From NCBI RefSeq assembly GCF_029784155.1, contig NC_073692.1, forward strand, positions 232,139,503 through 232,203,502: a stretch of 64,000 nt of DNA, in the 5' to 3' direction. The notes below the pieces were generated by a model. It was not told the origin of the DNA and ran no database searches. It saw only the letters and a program-made list of their open reading frames with translations. This DNA is from Uranotaenia lowii. Lineage: Eukaryota > Arthropoda > Insecta > Diptera > Culicidae. Each line of letters starts with the position of its first letter. Positions within the stretch are counted from its first letter, which is position 1. Below, piece by piece: positions 23,081-34,570 of this stretch. Made by a program: the position numbers and the translations under genes.

Positions 23081-23375
23081 TTTTTAAATTTCAAAATCAA
23101 ACACGACACGACCAAACAAAACCAACGCAACAGTTGATCAAAAAATAAAAATGTCAATTGAATAGCGGGGCAGTGTAAAATTTTGTTAGCGTGTTCAAAG
23201 CGATTGAAAGCGGTGAACCAAACACAAATCAGGTTCGCCGCGTCTGATCGCAAATTCTCATTGGTTTCACTATGTCAGGTTTATGCGATTCACATACAGT
23301 TCTACCAAATGTGGTTCACCGCATTGATTCGCATTCGCCGGTTCGCATCGCATCGCATTCACTATGTCATCGGCC

Positions 23376-23904
23376 TTACTCTGCCAGTCGCCATCGCGTT
23401 TTTTTTCTTCCCGCGAGTTGTTCCGGTTGGTTCTGCCGATATTGGCCCCGTTGAGAAGCTGCCACGGGACTCACCTATCAACGAACGCCAGTCGCACGCA
23501 GAACGCTGGAAGCGAACCCGGGAAAAGGCGACAGAAAAGTCGGGACAGCATCCGCTGGACGTGAGGGAGCCGACACCTCCCGCCGTGAGAGGCCAATTCG
23601 CCAGAGACGGAGCTATTCGGAGAGCGGACATCCCTCAACAAAACGTTGCGACCCGAAACCACCCACTGAAATTCAACGGTTTGAACGCAGCCAACAAGAA
23701 CCGATTGGGACAGCCAAGTTCGGCATTGACCAAGCCGCTCAGAAGTTGCTATTCTCTGGCCCCGGATTCTGGACATTTCTGAGGAGCTGAGGCCAAGCGG
23801 CGAGAGAGCTGAACTGGACCATCGAGACTCTTCAGCGACAGCGCCGATTTCCGGATTGGAAGGCGATCGCCCAATTCCAGTGGTGCTCAAATCTGCTTTG
23901 ATTA
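23376..23904. other. GC-rich unclassified segment beside the LINE
   Basis: This block is much richer in G and C than its surroundings and is open in more than one frame on both strands, which is a composition effect. The plus frame has a basic stretch (about 23450-23780) without recognised domains. It may be the relic of another element flanking the LINE 3' end. Confidence 0.4.
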
Positions 23905-23981
23905 TTTGTTTATTTGTATAAAAAATCAACGGATCACATGTTGATCCAAATGATAACTTAATCCTAATTAACTTTCTAAAA

Positions 23982-25598
23982 TTAAAATCCACTCGACACA
24001 GTTCTAGACACGTCTAATATTTTCCTTCGGAACACATTTCTCGAAACGTCAAAGTCAAAATACTCAACAAAACGATCAAAAGTTTTTAAGATTCCCACAA
24101 AAGCGCTGTTGGCCCCATAGTTGTTCAGACAAATGGGAACGTAAAGCTGCAAATGCTGGTTTCTTAATCCTCGGGGTCGTACACTAAGAGGGACAGCCTC
24201 CAGCAGCGTGGGAGAGTCTATTCTCGATGTCAGCAGGTTAGCCACAATCAGAGCTCGAGTAGCGTTCCTACGAACTTGAAGCGTATCCAAATCTATTAGG
24301 CGGCAACGATTTTCGTAGCTTGGCAGACGAAACGGATCGTGCCAATTCAGGTGACGTAGTGCATACCGCAGGAAGCGCCGCTGGATAGCCTCGATTCGTT
24401 CAGCTTCGTTCTGATAGAAGGGGCACCAGCTGATGCGTACTCGAGGATGGAACGAACTATGCAGCAATAAAGACTTTTAAGGCAGTACACGTCTTTGAAG
24501 TCTTTGGCTATGCGAAACAGGAATCCAAGGTTTCTAGAAGCTTTGTCAACAACATAGTTCGTATGTGTCTTGTACTCCAGCCGTTGATCGAGGATAACTC
24601 CTAGATCGTTGATGTGTTCGACTCGGGTGATGGTATCGCTTCCAAGGATGTACTCAGCATGAAGAGTGTGCCGCTTACGGGAAAATGTCATAACCGAGCA
24701 TTTGCTGCGGTTCAAAGGCAGGCAGTTAATGTCGCACCAGTGAGCAAATTCGGAAAATTGCTGCTGTAAAAAGTCGATGTCGTCTTGGTTGTTTATGGCG
24801 TGAAAAAGTTTGAGGTCATCAGCACAGCATAAGCGAGTTTGGTGCCGTCCAGAAGCGAGAGTGCGTCATTGAAGTAGATTACGAAAATTTTCGGTCCTAA
24901 ATGGCTTCCTTGGGGCACACCTGAAGGGGCAGGGAATTGCCTGGAAAAGGATTCACCAGTTCGAAAGGATAATTTCCGTCCCGTTAAATAACCCCGGAAC
25001 CAATCCAGAAGAGATCCACAGAATCCTAAGCGTCCGAGCTTTGCAATAGCAATATCATGGTTCACCTTGTCGAACGCAGCAGAGAGATCAGTGTAAATGG
25101 CGTCAGTTTGGGTCTTCCTGGCAAAGCAGTCTTGAATGAAAGATGTGAAGCTCAGTAAGTTGGTAGTTGTGGATCGTTTAGGCATGAATCCATGCTGGTC
25201 GTTGGAAATGTGAGGCTTGCAGAACGAGAAAACAGGATCCATAACAACCAAACTTTGGATATCGCGCATAGAGCTGAAATCCCACGGTAGTTGCTAACAT
25301 CTCGCTTGTCCCCTTGTTTGTGGACAGGAAACATATGAGCTTCCTTCCATAATGAGGGAAAAATTGCGTTGTCCAGCGATGAATGAAAAATATATTTGAT
25401 GGGAGTCAGCAAAAGTGGCATAAAACGTTTGAAAAAAGTTGCTGGTATACCGTCCGGGCCTAGAGGTAAAATATTCCGGACAGCCCTGGTTAGTTGCTCT
25501 GAAGAAATGCCCTCAGTTGTAAAGACGCTTGAGAATTTCCCGGCGAAGAGCTCACAAATGTCGGAGTCGGAATCAGCTGTGTTGTTGTCCAGAAACAT
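23982..25598 (-). pseudogene. LINE reverse transcriptase, frameshifted through the active site
   Basis: The first part has LPLGPDGIPATFFKRF and RDVSNYRGISALCAISK. After a frameshift near 25275 comes DQHGFMPKRST, TDLSAAFDKVNHD (first catalytic Asp) and GVPQGSHLGPKIFVIYFND. At the catalytic YADD box (near 24815) the frame shifts, so the aspartates are not read in frame. The thumb and C-terminal parts follow in two further frames (NDLGVILDQRLEYKTH at about 24630, FLRYALRHLNWHDPF at about 24350). At least one stop and three frameshifts make it inactive. Confidence 0.88.
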
Positions 25599-25802
25599 GT
25601 GGGACGGGAGCCCTGTTTCTTTCCACTGATTTTTTACGTGCTTCCAAATTTTTTTTGGACTGGTCTTGAAGTTTCGCTGTAGCCGATTAAGATAATTTTG
25701 GTAGCAGCGCTTACTGGTCTTTTTATATGCCGAGTTCAGTTTGCGGTATTCGTTCTGAGCGTAGAGCGACTTGTGCTTGTTATAGTTACGAAGAGCACGT
25801 TT

Positions 25803-27122
25803 TTAAGCTGTCTTGAGTTGCCGCAGTTCTTTAGTGACCCACGGAGTCCGTAGATTAGCACCTACGCTACGTTTCGGCACATGGCGATCGATGGTGTAAT
25901 TAAGGATATTCGTAAATGTCTCTACAGCTGCGTTGGGATTAGAAAGATCGAGCTCGACTTCCCATTCAATGGATTCCAGAACGCGCGAGATAGCTTCGAA
26001 ATCCATATTCTTGAAATCTTTATAGTAAGACGTTTTCTCAATGGGAGAATATAACCTAGCGGCACCGAGTGAGACCACTAGAGCTCGGTGATGTAGGACA
26101 GCTTTGACGAGTGGAGCGGGAGCTAAATCGATCGTCGGTATCCTGAACCCTTCGTTAACAAAGCAGAGGTCAAGCTTCCTGCCGTTCTCGTTTTCAATGT
26201 TATTTATCTGACGTAGAGTCGCTTTGCTTAAGGCATCTAAGTAAACGCTGCAGGGCGCCGTGAAAGAAGAACGCGCAGGATCTGGAAACAGAAAGCCGCC
26301 TTGTGAAGAGCACCATTTCAAGCCTGGCATGTTGAAGTCGCCGATGACGAGGATATCATCTTCAGGAGAGCAAATGGAACTTACTTTGAAGAGGCAACGT
26401 GAAAAAGAATCGGCTACAACCAGGTCACTGGAACGATCAGGAGGCACGTACACTACGCAAACATAGAGTTTCCGATCTCCAAGATCGATGCGGGTCCAAA
26501 GAATTTCCAGATTAACCCAAGAATCGTCTTCAATAAGCATGGCGGGGAGTTTAGATTTAACGGCAAGTAACACACCGCCTCCGGTCGACTTTTTGCTGTT
26601 GAGTGCACTTCGATCACAACGAAACACTGCGTAATCAGAGCCGATAACCTGACTAGATAGAGTGCGGTCGTTAAGCCATGTTTCAGTTAAGGCGATAATG
26701 TCGTAGCAGGAACACGAAGTGGCGAGGAAATAGTCAATCAAGCAAGAATTGACACCACCAACATTCTGATAGTAAATGTTAATCGAGTCGGCTGATTCAG
26801 AAGCACAACAGGAACGATGATCACTGGAAAGGCAAATTCCATCAGGCGGAGAAGGACTGTCGGTGATATATAACTTGCCAGATAACGCAGGCTGGAGAAC
26901 CCCTTCACCACAGACGAGCTCAGGGCCGGGACGACTGTTGACGCTGGATGGAATCAGCGCGACTGAGTCGAAGGGCTCAGGGGTCTCCGTAATTCCTAGT
27001 TCGTTGCTTCCCGGTGCTGGAGGCCAAGAGGAAGTCATAGGATTTACGAGGTCCGGAAGATTTGACGGAGTGCATCTGTGGTAGAGTGGAAACAGGATGC
27101 GCGAAGGGCATGTTCTTAACAT
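25803..27122 (-). pseudogene. LINE endonuclease domain (APE type)
   Basis: The N-terminal 120 residues are low in recognisable features. From about residue 115 the endonuclease runs INIYYQNVGGVNS, then IIALTETWLNDR (catalytic Glu region), STGGGVLLAVKS, VCVVYVPPDRS and ILVIGDFNMPGLKW (Asp/Asn pair), ending with a region in which a HRALVVSLG-type motif is visible. The enzyme would nick target DNA to prime reverse transcription. A TAA at 25803-25805 separates it from the RT, which continues in the same frame. The N-terminal 80 residues are partly duplicated upstream (see 26889-27385). Confidence 0.85.
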
Positions 27123-27385
27123 AAGCTGGTACTTGCCTGGAGAACCCCGTCACCTCCAACGAACTCAGGGCCAGGACGACTGAAGACGCAGGCAGGAAAA
27201 AGCGCGACTGAGTCGAAGGGCTCCGGGGTCTCCATAAAGCTCAAGTCGATGAATCCTGGTGTTGAATCCCAAGAAGAAAATGCCGAGGCACTTGCGGGAA
27301 ATAAATGCTGGTAGCTCTCGAAGCGTCTGTGATGGTGTAAAATATTTGCTTTGGTCATCTGATGACGTAGGAGGTCGCTGCAAAG
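26889..27385 (-). repeat. Diverged tandem duplication of about 247 bp in the LINE 5' part
   Basis: The block from 26889 (CTGGAGAACCCC...CTCAGGGCC) recurs at 27136 with substitutions. On the minus strand both copies encode an ETPEPFDSVAL-type stretch followed by SRPGPE. The duplication straddles the start of the endonuclease reading frame. Confidence 0.8.
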
Positions 27386-27424
27386 AGTAAGAACGAGAGA
27401 ATCCAAGTAAGTGGTAGCACTTAT

Positions 27425-27655
27425 AAGAAGGAAAGGAGAAAGAAGAAGAAGCGGCTGAGTAAAAAAGAGGCGGAAGAATAAGAAAAGGTGTGATCTGGCG
27501 GAAAAGAAAGAAGAGCGAGATAGAGGAAAAGAAGAAGAGGAGCGAGGCAGAGAAGAAGAAGAGCGAGGCAGAGAAGAAGAAGAAGAAGAGAGAGACAGAG
27601 AAGAAGAAGAAAACGATGAAATTATTGTAGAGCAAGGAGAAGGAGATTCCAGCAT
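27425..27655. repeat. Purine-rich AGAAGA microsatellite
   Basis: The plus strand is nearly all A and G (GAAGAAGAGCGAGGCAGAGA-type units). The minus strand gives long Ser/Phe frames that are repeat translations. Confidence 0.85.
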
Positions 27656-27672
27656 GCGAAAGAGGAGTAGGC

Positions 27673-29640
27673 ATGCAATGAATTATGAGAATTTAGTTTA
27701 TAAGCAACATATTTTAATTTGGTTTTGTTTTGTGGCGTAATTTTATGAATGTTAGTGATTTGTGTTTCCTCCCCCATTGCTAGCCGGGAGTGAAGATAAA
27801 GAATTTCAACATAGTTTACAATATTGTTGTATGTAAATAAAAACGCAAAAAAAAACTGAGCAACGAGAATGCTATTTACATTTGGATTTTGTCTGCTATA
27901 AACGCAGTTGATAAAAGGCTAATCAGATTCTATAGAAGTGTTTCGAGTCAACACATCAATATTTCACTGATCAGTGATTACAACTTATCATGCAACGAAT
28001 CAACAATTGATAGTTGAGTGCATGAGTTGTTTAAAGTACGTACATATATACAAACAATGATGTTCCAAAGCGGTTGAAAAAAAAATCAACAGTTCTAAAA
28101 CCGAAAACGATGAAGTGGCAGCATGTTGTTCTACATTTTACCAGAACGACAATGTGGCAGCCAGAGCACAATGATGGCGGGAAATTTTCCACTAACACCG
28201 ACATCCAAATGTACAGCATTCCGAACCAAATCACGTCTCGGAAGCCCGTTATTGACTGTAACCGATGCCGATACCTATCGGAAATATTATTATTGAGTTT
28301 GGGGGGCGGAACGTGGTTTTGGTTTTGCTCTGTGGTTCCCCCCAAATGATGCTGGCTAACTAAAAGTGCACTCGTCTCTTGGTGGCGCGATTGGCATGTC
28401 AATGGTACCGTCGATTGCGATCAATCTATTTATTGAATTATCGAGATTTAACAAGTTGGTTGATGGCGTTCCCAGTTCCAGGTCCCTTGAAATTGCTTTC
28501 TCTAGATAAATGGTGCTTTTTTGCATAGAATTCAATTATATTCCTGCGAAACTGCATAATGAACAATTTTCACTTGAATAGATAAATCGAACAGCTGGTT
28601 TCGGTACAAATTAAATTAGTGAATCGCTGATTTTCGTTGCTAAAAAATAAACCTTGCAGTTCCACGATATTTTGATCGGTTAATTAAAGAATTAAATTCC
28701 AGTGAAATAAAAGTATTTGAATAGAATTCATAGAATTTAAAAAACCAATAATTTCAATTCAATTTTCATGTTCATTCGATCTCTAGCATTTTTCAAAACT
28801 TGAACGAACTTGATTTCATTTGAATAAACAGGTTAGAATTCGAAGCAAGTGAAACAATTAACATCGTGCTAAAAATAGGCAATGGACGTCAAAACTTTAG
28901 GGCATAATTTTATGAATTTACAAAATGAAAAAAAAAAACTTAGAATTTCATAGAAGGTTTTGATTTCTATTGTTGTAATATTTTGACCTTTACAATTATA
29001 CGTAAAGAAGCTAAAAACAAAAACTTGGGTGATTTTTGTTTCTTATTCAGTTGTACTTAAACATATAGCAAATTTAAGCTTCTATGAAGGTTAAATTATG
29101 AAAAAAAAGTTTTTTTTTACCCCCATCATGTTTGTAAAATGTGCCCTATCCTATCTATAACAGGCTTAGAGAAAAAAAATATGATTTTTACAACTAAAAC
29201 ATCGAATCTTACATAAATATAGTTGATTGGTTCTTTCCTGGGAATTCGAGCGAGCCAACCATCAGATTATGCGATGCCACGAAAGATTAAATGGCTGATT
29301 TAGCGAACGCATCAGCATCGAAATTCCAACAAGAGTTTTAAGTCAATCATTCGTATGGCTGTTTTCAGCGTAAATACTGCTCACCATGAACGTCTGAAAT
29401 TGTCGATTCGAAATATTAATATCCATTTACTTTGAAAATATCGCAATTTTTTTTACTGCCACGAAAATGCTTCTATTCCGTCTACGGGTTTTCAAGTATC
29501 ATTCCAAATTTTGTCTGAAAATGCAGAAGACTATGAGCTGCTAAATTTCACTAATCACTAATCGTACTTCCATAGCCAGAACTTATGTCTGAGTCACAAA
29601 GAATAATAAAAGTGTCTTATTATTTTTCTTGTCTTTGTTT
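27673..29640. other. No gene seen; less AT-rich block at about 28080-28480
   Basis: Apart from a balanced-composition block around 28080-28480 that is open on both strands but has no recognised protein, this is AT-rich and featureless. The block could be host sequence. Confidence 0.45.
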
Positions 29641-29739
29641 ATTTTTTTTAATCATTTTAACATACAAACATTAAAATGTTAAAAAACATTAATTGGTTGA
29701 GCCCTTGGATCCTTCTCCAGGGAACTCCACCAGTTGTCG

Positions 29740-30140
29740 CAAGGTTTATCTCTTGCGTTGGGTTTTCTATTTCAAAGACGAGGGGTTCTGCATCCACTGT
29801 GAATATACATATTTTTATATTGAAGACTTTTACAGCCGCCGCTATGATTTCGGAACCGCACCATGCACCATCTTTGTAGAAGATTTTCCAAGTATCGATC
29901 AATATTGTGCCGGTTTAATTCCTGATCTAAGTCTTCCAGTTGTAAGGCGTTTATTCCACAGACCTCATTCAGGATCATGTACTGGAAGTCGTTCATGTTT
30001 TGGCGCATGTATTCTACACAACGATTCTACAAGTCTCGTATCGCTCCTAGGTGTTCAGAAGTTCCAGGTCTCGTACCTAGGGTTAAAATTTCATATTTTC
30101 CAGTTTCAAATAAGTGCAGTTACCATCCGGAGCTGTTTTT
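29740..30140 (-). pseudogene. OTU-family cysteine protease remnant
   Basis: On the minus strand a PDGNC motif at about 30116-30130 resembles the OTU catalytic cysteine block. It is followed after frame changes by EYMRQNMNDFQYMILNEVCG and, after another frameshift near 29880, by KDGAWCGSEIIAAAVKVFNI, then ICIF, matching the body of OTU deubiquitinase-like domains. Stops and shifts are present between the pieces. OTU domains occur in several transposon classes as well as in host genes, and the CACTA-like remnant just upstream on the same strand suggests a TE origin. Confidence 0.6.
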
Positions 30141-30598
30141 GAAATCCACACTTTTTGTTTTCCTCTGGACACTGTGCTGATAAACTCGCCATTCATTTTC
30201 CTTTAGGAGGCTGGATGCAATTCGTGGATTCGCAAACGAAATGTGAAAGAGATGTGCTGGAGGTTTCCTCCTCTGACTTTTGTTTTCTATACTGGAATGA
30301 ATCCACGATAATCTTCTTTATTTCAGCATTTCATTGGTATGATGCAAAATGCAATAATTGAAATCTCCGATATTTTCAAAAATAAAAAGATTCGAACTAA
30401 TTCCTGATTCATTCTCTAAAATATGATGTTGTGTTATACCAAATTACAGTCACCCATTACTGTCAATTCCTTTAAGGGGAACTATTATGCCCCATCTGAG
30501 CGAATCACGATACATGTACAAATCATGTATAGCTGCAGGGATCTGTGTAAAACGCAGACATCTTTTCGTTGGTTTTGGTGAGGCTAGGTATCGCGAAG

Positions 30599-31327
30599 TT
30601 AAATATGGAAGCTATCTTTGAGCTTTCCAAACTTTGGTTCCTGACTTATGGAATCGTGCACTTGTACCATAAGTTTCCTAGTTTCTTTGTCCGTTCTTAG
30701 TGCATATTTCTGATGAGGGTAACGCATTTGCCTATTGACAACTTTACCAGGATGCAAACATTACGTACAACCATATCGTCCGTTAGACTGCTTTGAACAA
30801 AAATTTCTTGTCGTGCGACTGAATCCATGCAATTTTGAAGAAGAAAAATTTTATAATTTGTCGAACCAATTACCATTCCTTCCCGTTGGCGTCTTATTTC
30901 TTTGATAAAAGGCTTATGAAATAATGCTGGATTAGGTTTGCCTCTAGTGAACCACAGCGCTGCCATAATGAGGTTATTTTTACAAAACTTTAGCTTCGGT
31001 GGCAAATCGTTGATGGCCAAAAAAACCGGGTTAATTGGTTTTTTATTCTTGCATTTAAACGAAGAGGGCCCATCTTCATTTGCCGTAAGTGTTACATATT
31101 GTTCAACTTCTTAGGCAAAAATTAATTTAGCCAAAATCCCTTGTTTGATGTCCGAGAATTTTTTTTTCATTCCTATCGTTTCTTTATATGTTTCAATTTC
31201 TGTGGCATACTTCAAAACAGTTTCTCTGATTTGTTGTTCTATGGGTAGTGCAATAAAATAATCGATTTTAGTAGAATCGCATCCTTCTACTGGACATATA
31301 ATATCATCATCAGGTATGCTGACAAAT
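30599..31327 (-). pseudogene. Transposase_21-like (CACTA/En-Spm-like) transposase remnant
   Basis: A minus-strand exon begins after a TTTTACAG acceptor at 31328. It holds CPVEGCDSTKIDYFIALPIE, then after a stop EDGPSSFKCKNKKPINPVF and LAINDLPPKLKFCKNNLIMA, ALWFTRGKPNPALFHKPFIK and CMDSVARQEIFVQSS. The order DG-x-F, INDLPxKLR-like, LWF-x-GKP and a later D-x-VAR block is that of Transposase_21 proteins of CACTA-like elements. A further stretch (KYALRTDKETRKLMVQVHDS) follows in another frame. Several frame breaks indicate a dead copy. Confidence 0.6.
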
Positions 31328-31890
31328 CTGTAAAATTATAAGGCAGAATCTTTTATTTATTCTGTATGATCTCACCCACACTGGCATTTTTCATAAAAAT
31401 ATTACCTTTCGGCTAAATAGGAATCGAGAAAAACACTTGCAAACGAAGCATATGTTTCGGGAAAACGTTTTATCTAAACATTCATAACATGTCTTCCAAA
31501 CCAATCTGCGTGAGTTTATGTTTCACATAAAAATATAAAAGCATAAACAGTAAATCGATTTTTCGAATGTTCGTAGAATAAATAACAAAATCTTGAAGGT
31601 TATAGAATGAATCCTAAAATGTTATAGATCTAAGCATTTGAAATAAGAATTTAATCAATAGTACCTCCTAATCCATCTGGAGCTATTGCATGAACATTTC
31701 ATTAACATTTGTCGGTTCGCCTCGATTATCAGATGAATCATCCAAAATTAGATTCATGTTGGCTGGTCTAAAAGTTGTAAAGTTTCGGATAGAGGGTCAT
31801 CAAACCAGTAACAACAAATTACTTTAGGAACGACCAAAGACAAAATAGAACGAGTCTATTCGATTTATTAACGCACGTAAACTTTTAGAT

Positions 31891-32410
31891 TCACAAATCG
31901 CGGAAAACCGAAAACGAACCGAAATCACAAAACCCGATGTCTTTGTTTACAACTGCTAACACTATAATTTTATACAAATCAATTTTGGGTTCCTTACAAC
32001 TGGAAGATGGCTGATGCTGTGCAGATTTTCTGTCATTCACAGATGAATCCGGCGAGGATTCTTGGGTTGCGAGACTTGCTAATATATTAGAATCGGTAAT
32101 CGATTCCATGTTTTCCTGATTGGAAACTGTCGCCCGCTCATTAGGCAATAAACATAATTCATTTGATGTTTTATCGGTAGCTGGGTTGCGTGAAATGCGT
32201 TTTATATTTGCCTTAAAATGTTTATGTCACCATCAGATTCTGATTTTGTTTCAGATGTTCACTCTTACCTTCTTTGTATATTTTTTCCCACTCCATGGCT
32301 CCATTAAATAATACTGTCGAGGTCGACGCTGATTTTCTATGGATTCCACGTTCAAATTGTGTTAAAAATGGGTGTAATCGTTGAAGAAAAGTGTTTTCTA
32401 CAAATGCCAA
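31891..32410 (-). pseudogene. Possible N-terminal pieces of the CACTA-like gene
   Basis: Two minus-strand frames, 32148-31960 (Ser/Glu-rich, MESITDSNILASLATQESSP) and 32410-32222 (FLQRLHPFLTQFERGIHRKS), precede the transposase on the same strand. There is no domain match. The assignment is by position only. Confidence 0.3.
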
Positions 32411-33948
32411 TGATTTTTTATTGCTCCAATTGCTATAGTTGTTTCAAAACTTGATTTTTAAAAATCATATGTATTGTTCTCAGAGGTGAACCAGCCTGTG
32501 GCTGAAAACCTCTTGAATAAAGACAAAAAAAAACCACATTCAGAGCCACAGAACAAAACTGTGTTGCAAATACGAGCAGCTGTGTATTCAATACGCACCT
32601 AGCAGCCGAACGCACCCGAAAGCAGCCGAAGACCGAAAACACACCAATACTTACAGACACTTTGACTGAAAAGAAAATCAAAATGGACTAATCTAAATTT
32701 CGATTTTTCGGGCTGAATTAACGCTCAAAATATGGTTTTAGACTTTTTGTAAATTTTTAATGAAAATTGGCCTTTTTGAAAAATTAATGCTATTTTCAGC
32801 CTACTACGATTGGTGCGTTATAACGAGCGCATGGGCCGTGATAGAATATACCCATAAAAAGCATACCTTAGCGAGTTCAGTATGATTTTTTAGCATAAAA
32901 TCGTAGTTTAGATTCTCCTCTATCGATGTGTCAGAAAATATTTTCTTATTCGTTTTTCTTGCTTGGTGACACCTTATTGAAAGTGTTTTAAAATTTACAT
33001 CGAATTGAAGAAAAACCTAAATTGTAAAATTATCACGACACAGGGACATTCTAAGGAAAAATTCATACTAGCCATGACCAATCACAGAATTTAAAACAAA
33101 TTGGTAATATTTTGCAGGCTTAAAATGTTTCAGATTCTTCAAAACAAGGGTGGCGCGTATTAGCTACATGGGGCGTTATATGAACTTTTCCCCTACCTGG
33201 AAGTAGAAATTTATTCTGCACGCTCGGCCATATTGAACCATTGATACTTGAAAAATAACCATAATCTTAGTTCTGAGGATTAAGTAGTTTTATGAGTTTT
33301 CAGAGAAAACTCATAAAATGAGATTGTAAGGAGAACTAGCATTATGGTTATTTTTATCCGTTTTCGAGCAGGGGTATAGTGGTTGAAAAATAACCGTTTA
33401 AAATAGGAAACGGGGTTTTGAGGTTTTTTTTTTAAATAAAGAGATTTTTTAAATCTATTACGATTTAATTTAAAAAAAAAATCGGTTTTGTGCGTTATTG
33501 ATTCATACGCATTTATGAGTTTGGGGGAGTTGGATGAAGTTCGGTGATATTCCTAATTATACACATATAGATTTTTCGAATATTTTTATTGAGGAAATTT
33601 TATCCAAATGTTATCAGAAACTTCTCGCCTACTGACTTTATAAAAATATTACCAAAAAATAGGCTGAATAAAACGATAATTCGTAATTAAACAAATTTGT
33701 TGAGAGCCGCGTTTGATTCGTCAAAAGCCTTCACCAATTGGATATCACCACTTCTAGTGCTTGTGGTTCAAATTTTAAAGCAGTGTAAATCAATAAATTC
33801 GAAAAGTTTGGATGATTGGTTTGAAGGCTTGGTCCCTCGCACGTGAAAAAATTTGGCTAGGACCTTTAACGCCTTAAAAAATTGCTAATAATTGAAATAA
33901 TTATACCGCTTATGTAGACAAAGTATCGTACACAATCAAATCTCCTAC
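32411..33948. other. No gene seen
   Basis: AT-rich sequence with a few homopolymers. No coding or repeat boundaries could be defined. Confidence 0.5.
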
Positions 33949-34570
33949 CTTGGCACAAGGTAGGTGTTGTTCCGAATGTAGTTCACCTCGATCTGTGCGA
34001 GGTGATCTTGAAGATCATTTTGTCTCCCTGGAATAAAATAGACATTTATTATTATTTCATCTTGTAAGAACTAGTTAAAACAAGAATTACTCCAATCCAT
34101 TTGATAAGAGCACTAACCAGTTGCTCTTCCACGTCGCCCTCTTCGCTTGAGGCCCTGGCAATTCAATTGCAGCCATATCCGAAGCAATCCCTTTAGATTA
34201 TCTGAGATGAGAGAAAGAGTACACACTATTTAGACTTCTGTGTGCCAAATAAAACACAACTGCTAGGATTTTCTAGAATTTAAACTACTGATCGATTCTA
34301 AAAGAAAAATTAAATAATTTTACCATCTTCAACGCGACAGAAACTGGTCGATTTGAACAATAGCCCTCTGGAGCACATGTTATTGAAATTCGCATATTTG
34401 TTGAAGTTCGGTTTGATCTGCTCAAATAGAAGAAGAATCTGAAAATAAGAGAAAAACATTAGAAGTTATACACTAATTAAAATCAGAATTTCAAGTTATT
34501 TTTTGTGAAAACTGAGATACCATCATGTTACCATCTACCGCCCAGTTAAGCACTTTCTTTTCCAATGAAT
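33949..34570 (-). CDS. Unidentified four-exon coding model (partial)
   Basis: Four minus-strand exons join in phase. Exon 34570-34521 gives SLEKKVLNWAVDGNMM. Exon 34438-34324 follows a TTTTCAG and gives ILLLFEQIKPNFNKYANFNN and CSRGLLFKSTSFCRVED. Exon 34201-34118 gives DNLKGLLRIWLQLNCQGLKR with a following Arg/Gly-rich run. Exon 34027-33949 gives RQNDLQDHLAQIEVNYIRNN, then TYLVP. Introns of about 80-90 nt have GT...AG ends. No start or stop is visible, so it is partial. I recognise no family. Consistent phases over three introns argue for a real gene, either host or a TE-encoded protein. Confidence 0.45.

Larger units (their letters stand above)
17164..23375. mobile_element. PIF/Harbinger transposon, two genes, with nested insertion
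   Basis: The ends form inverted repeats of 33 bp with one mismatch: GGCCGATGACATAGTGAAT followed by A or G, then CGATGCGATGCGA. Both sides are flanked by TTA (17161-17163 and 23376-23378), the expected 3-bp duplication. A second inner pair of TGACATAGTG lies at 17251-17260 and, inverted, at 23268-23277. Inside are a HARBI1-type transposase on the plus strand and a MADF-BESS protein on the minus strand, the usual two-gene plan of the superfamily. A 1.84-kb palindrome sits between the genes. Without it the element is about 4.4 kb. Confidence 0.95.
23905..27672 (-). mobile_element. Non-LTR retrotransposon (Jockey/CR1-like group), decayed
   Basis: In minus-strand order it carries an N-terminal extension, an APE-type endonuclease, a reverse transcriptase and a C-terminal region. 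An AT-rich tail ends near 23905 (AAATAAACAAATAATC on the minus strand). No CCHC-type ORF1 was seen. The clade is uncertain: the YYQNVGG endonuclease start and the RT layout fit the Jockey/CR1 group of insect LINEs. Confidence 0.85.

Noticed and set aside
23471..23992. 173-residue minus frame and the overlapping 199-residue plus frame
   Set aside because: Both arise in a GC-rich stretch with few stops; neither shows a domain.
27116..27674. Ser/Phe-rich minus-strand frames of about 170-180 residues
   Set aside because: They are read through the AGAAGA microsatellite and a duplicated LINE 5' segment; no ORF1 motifs are present.
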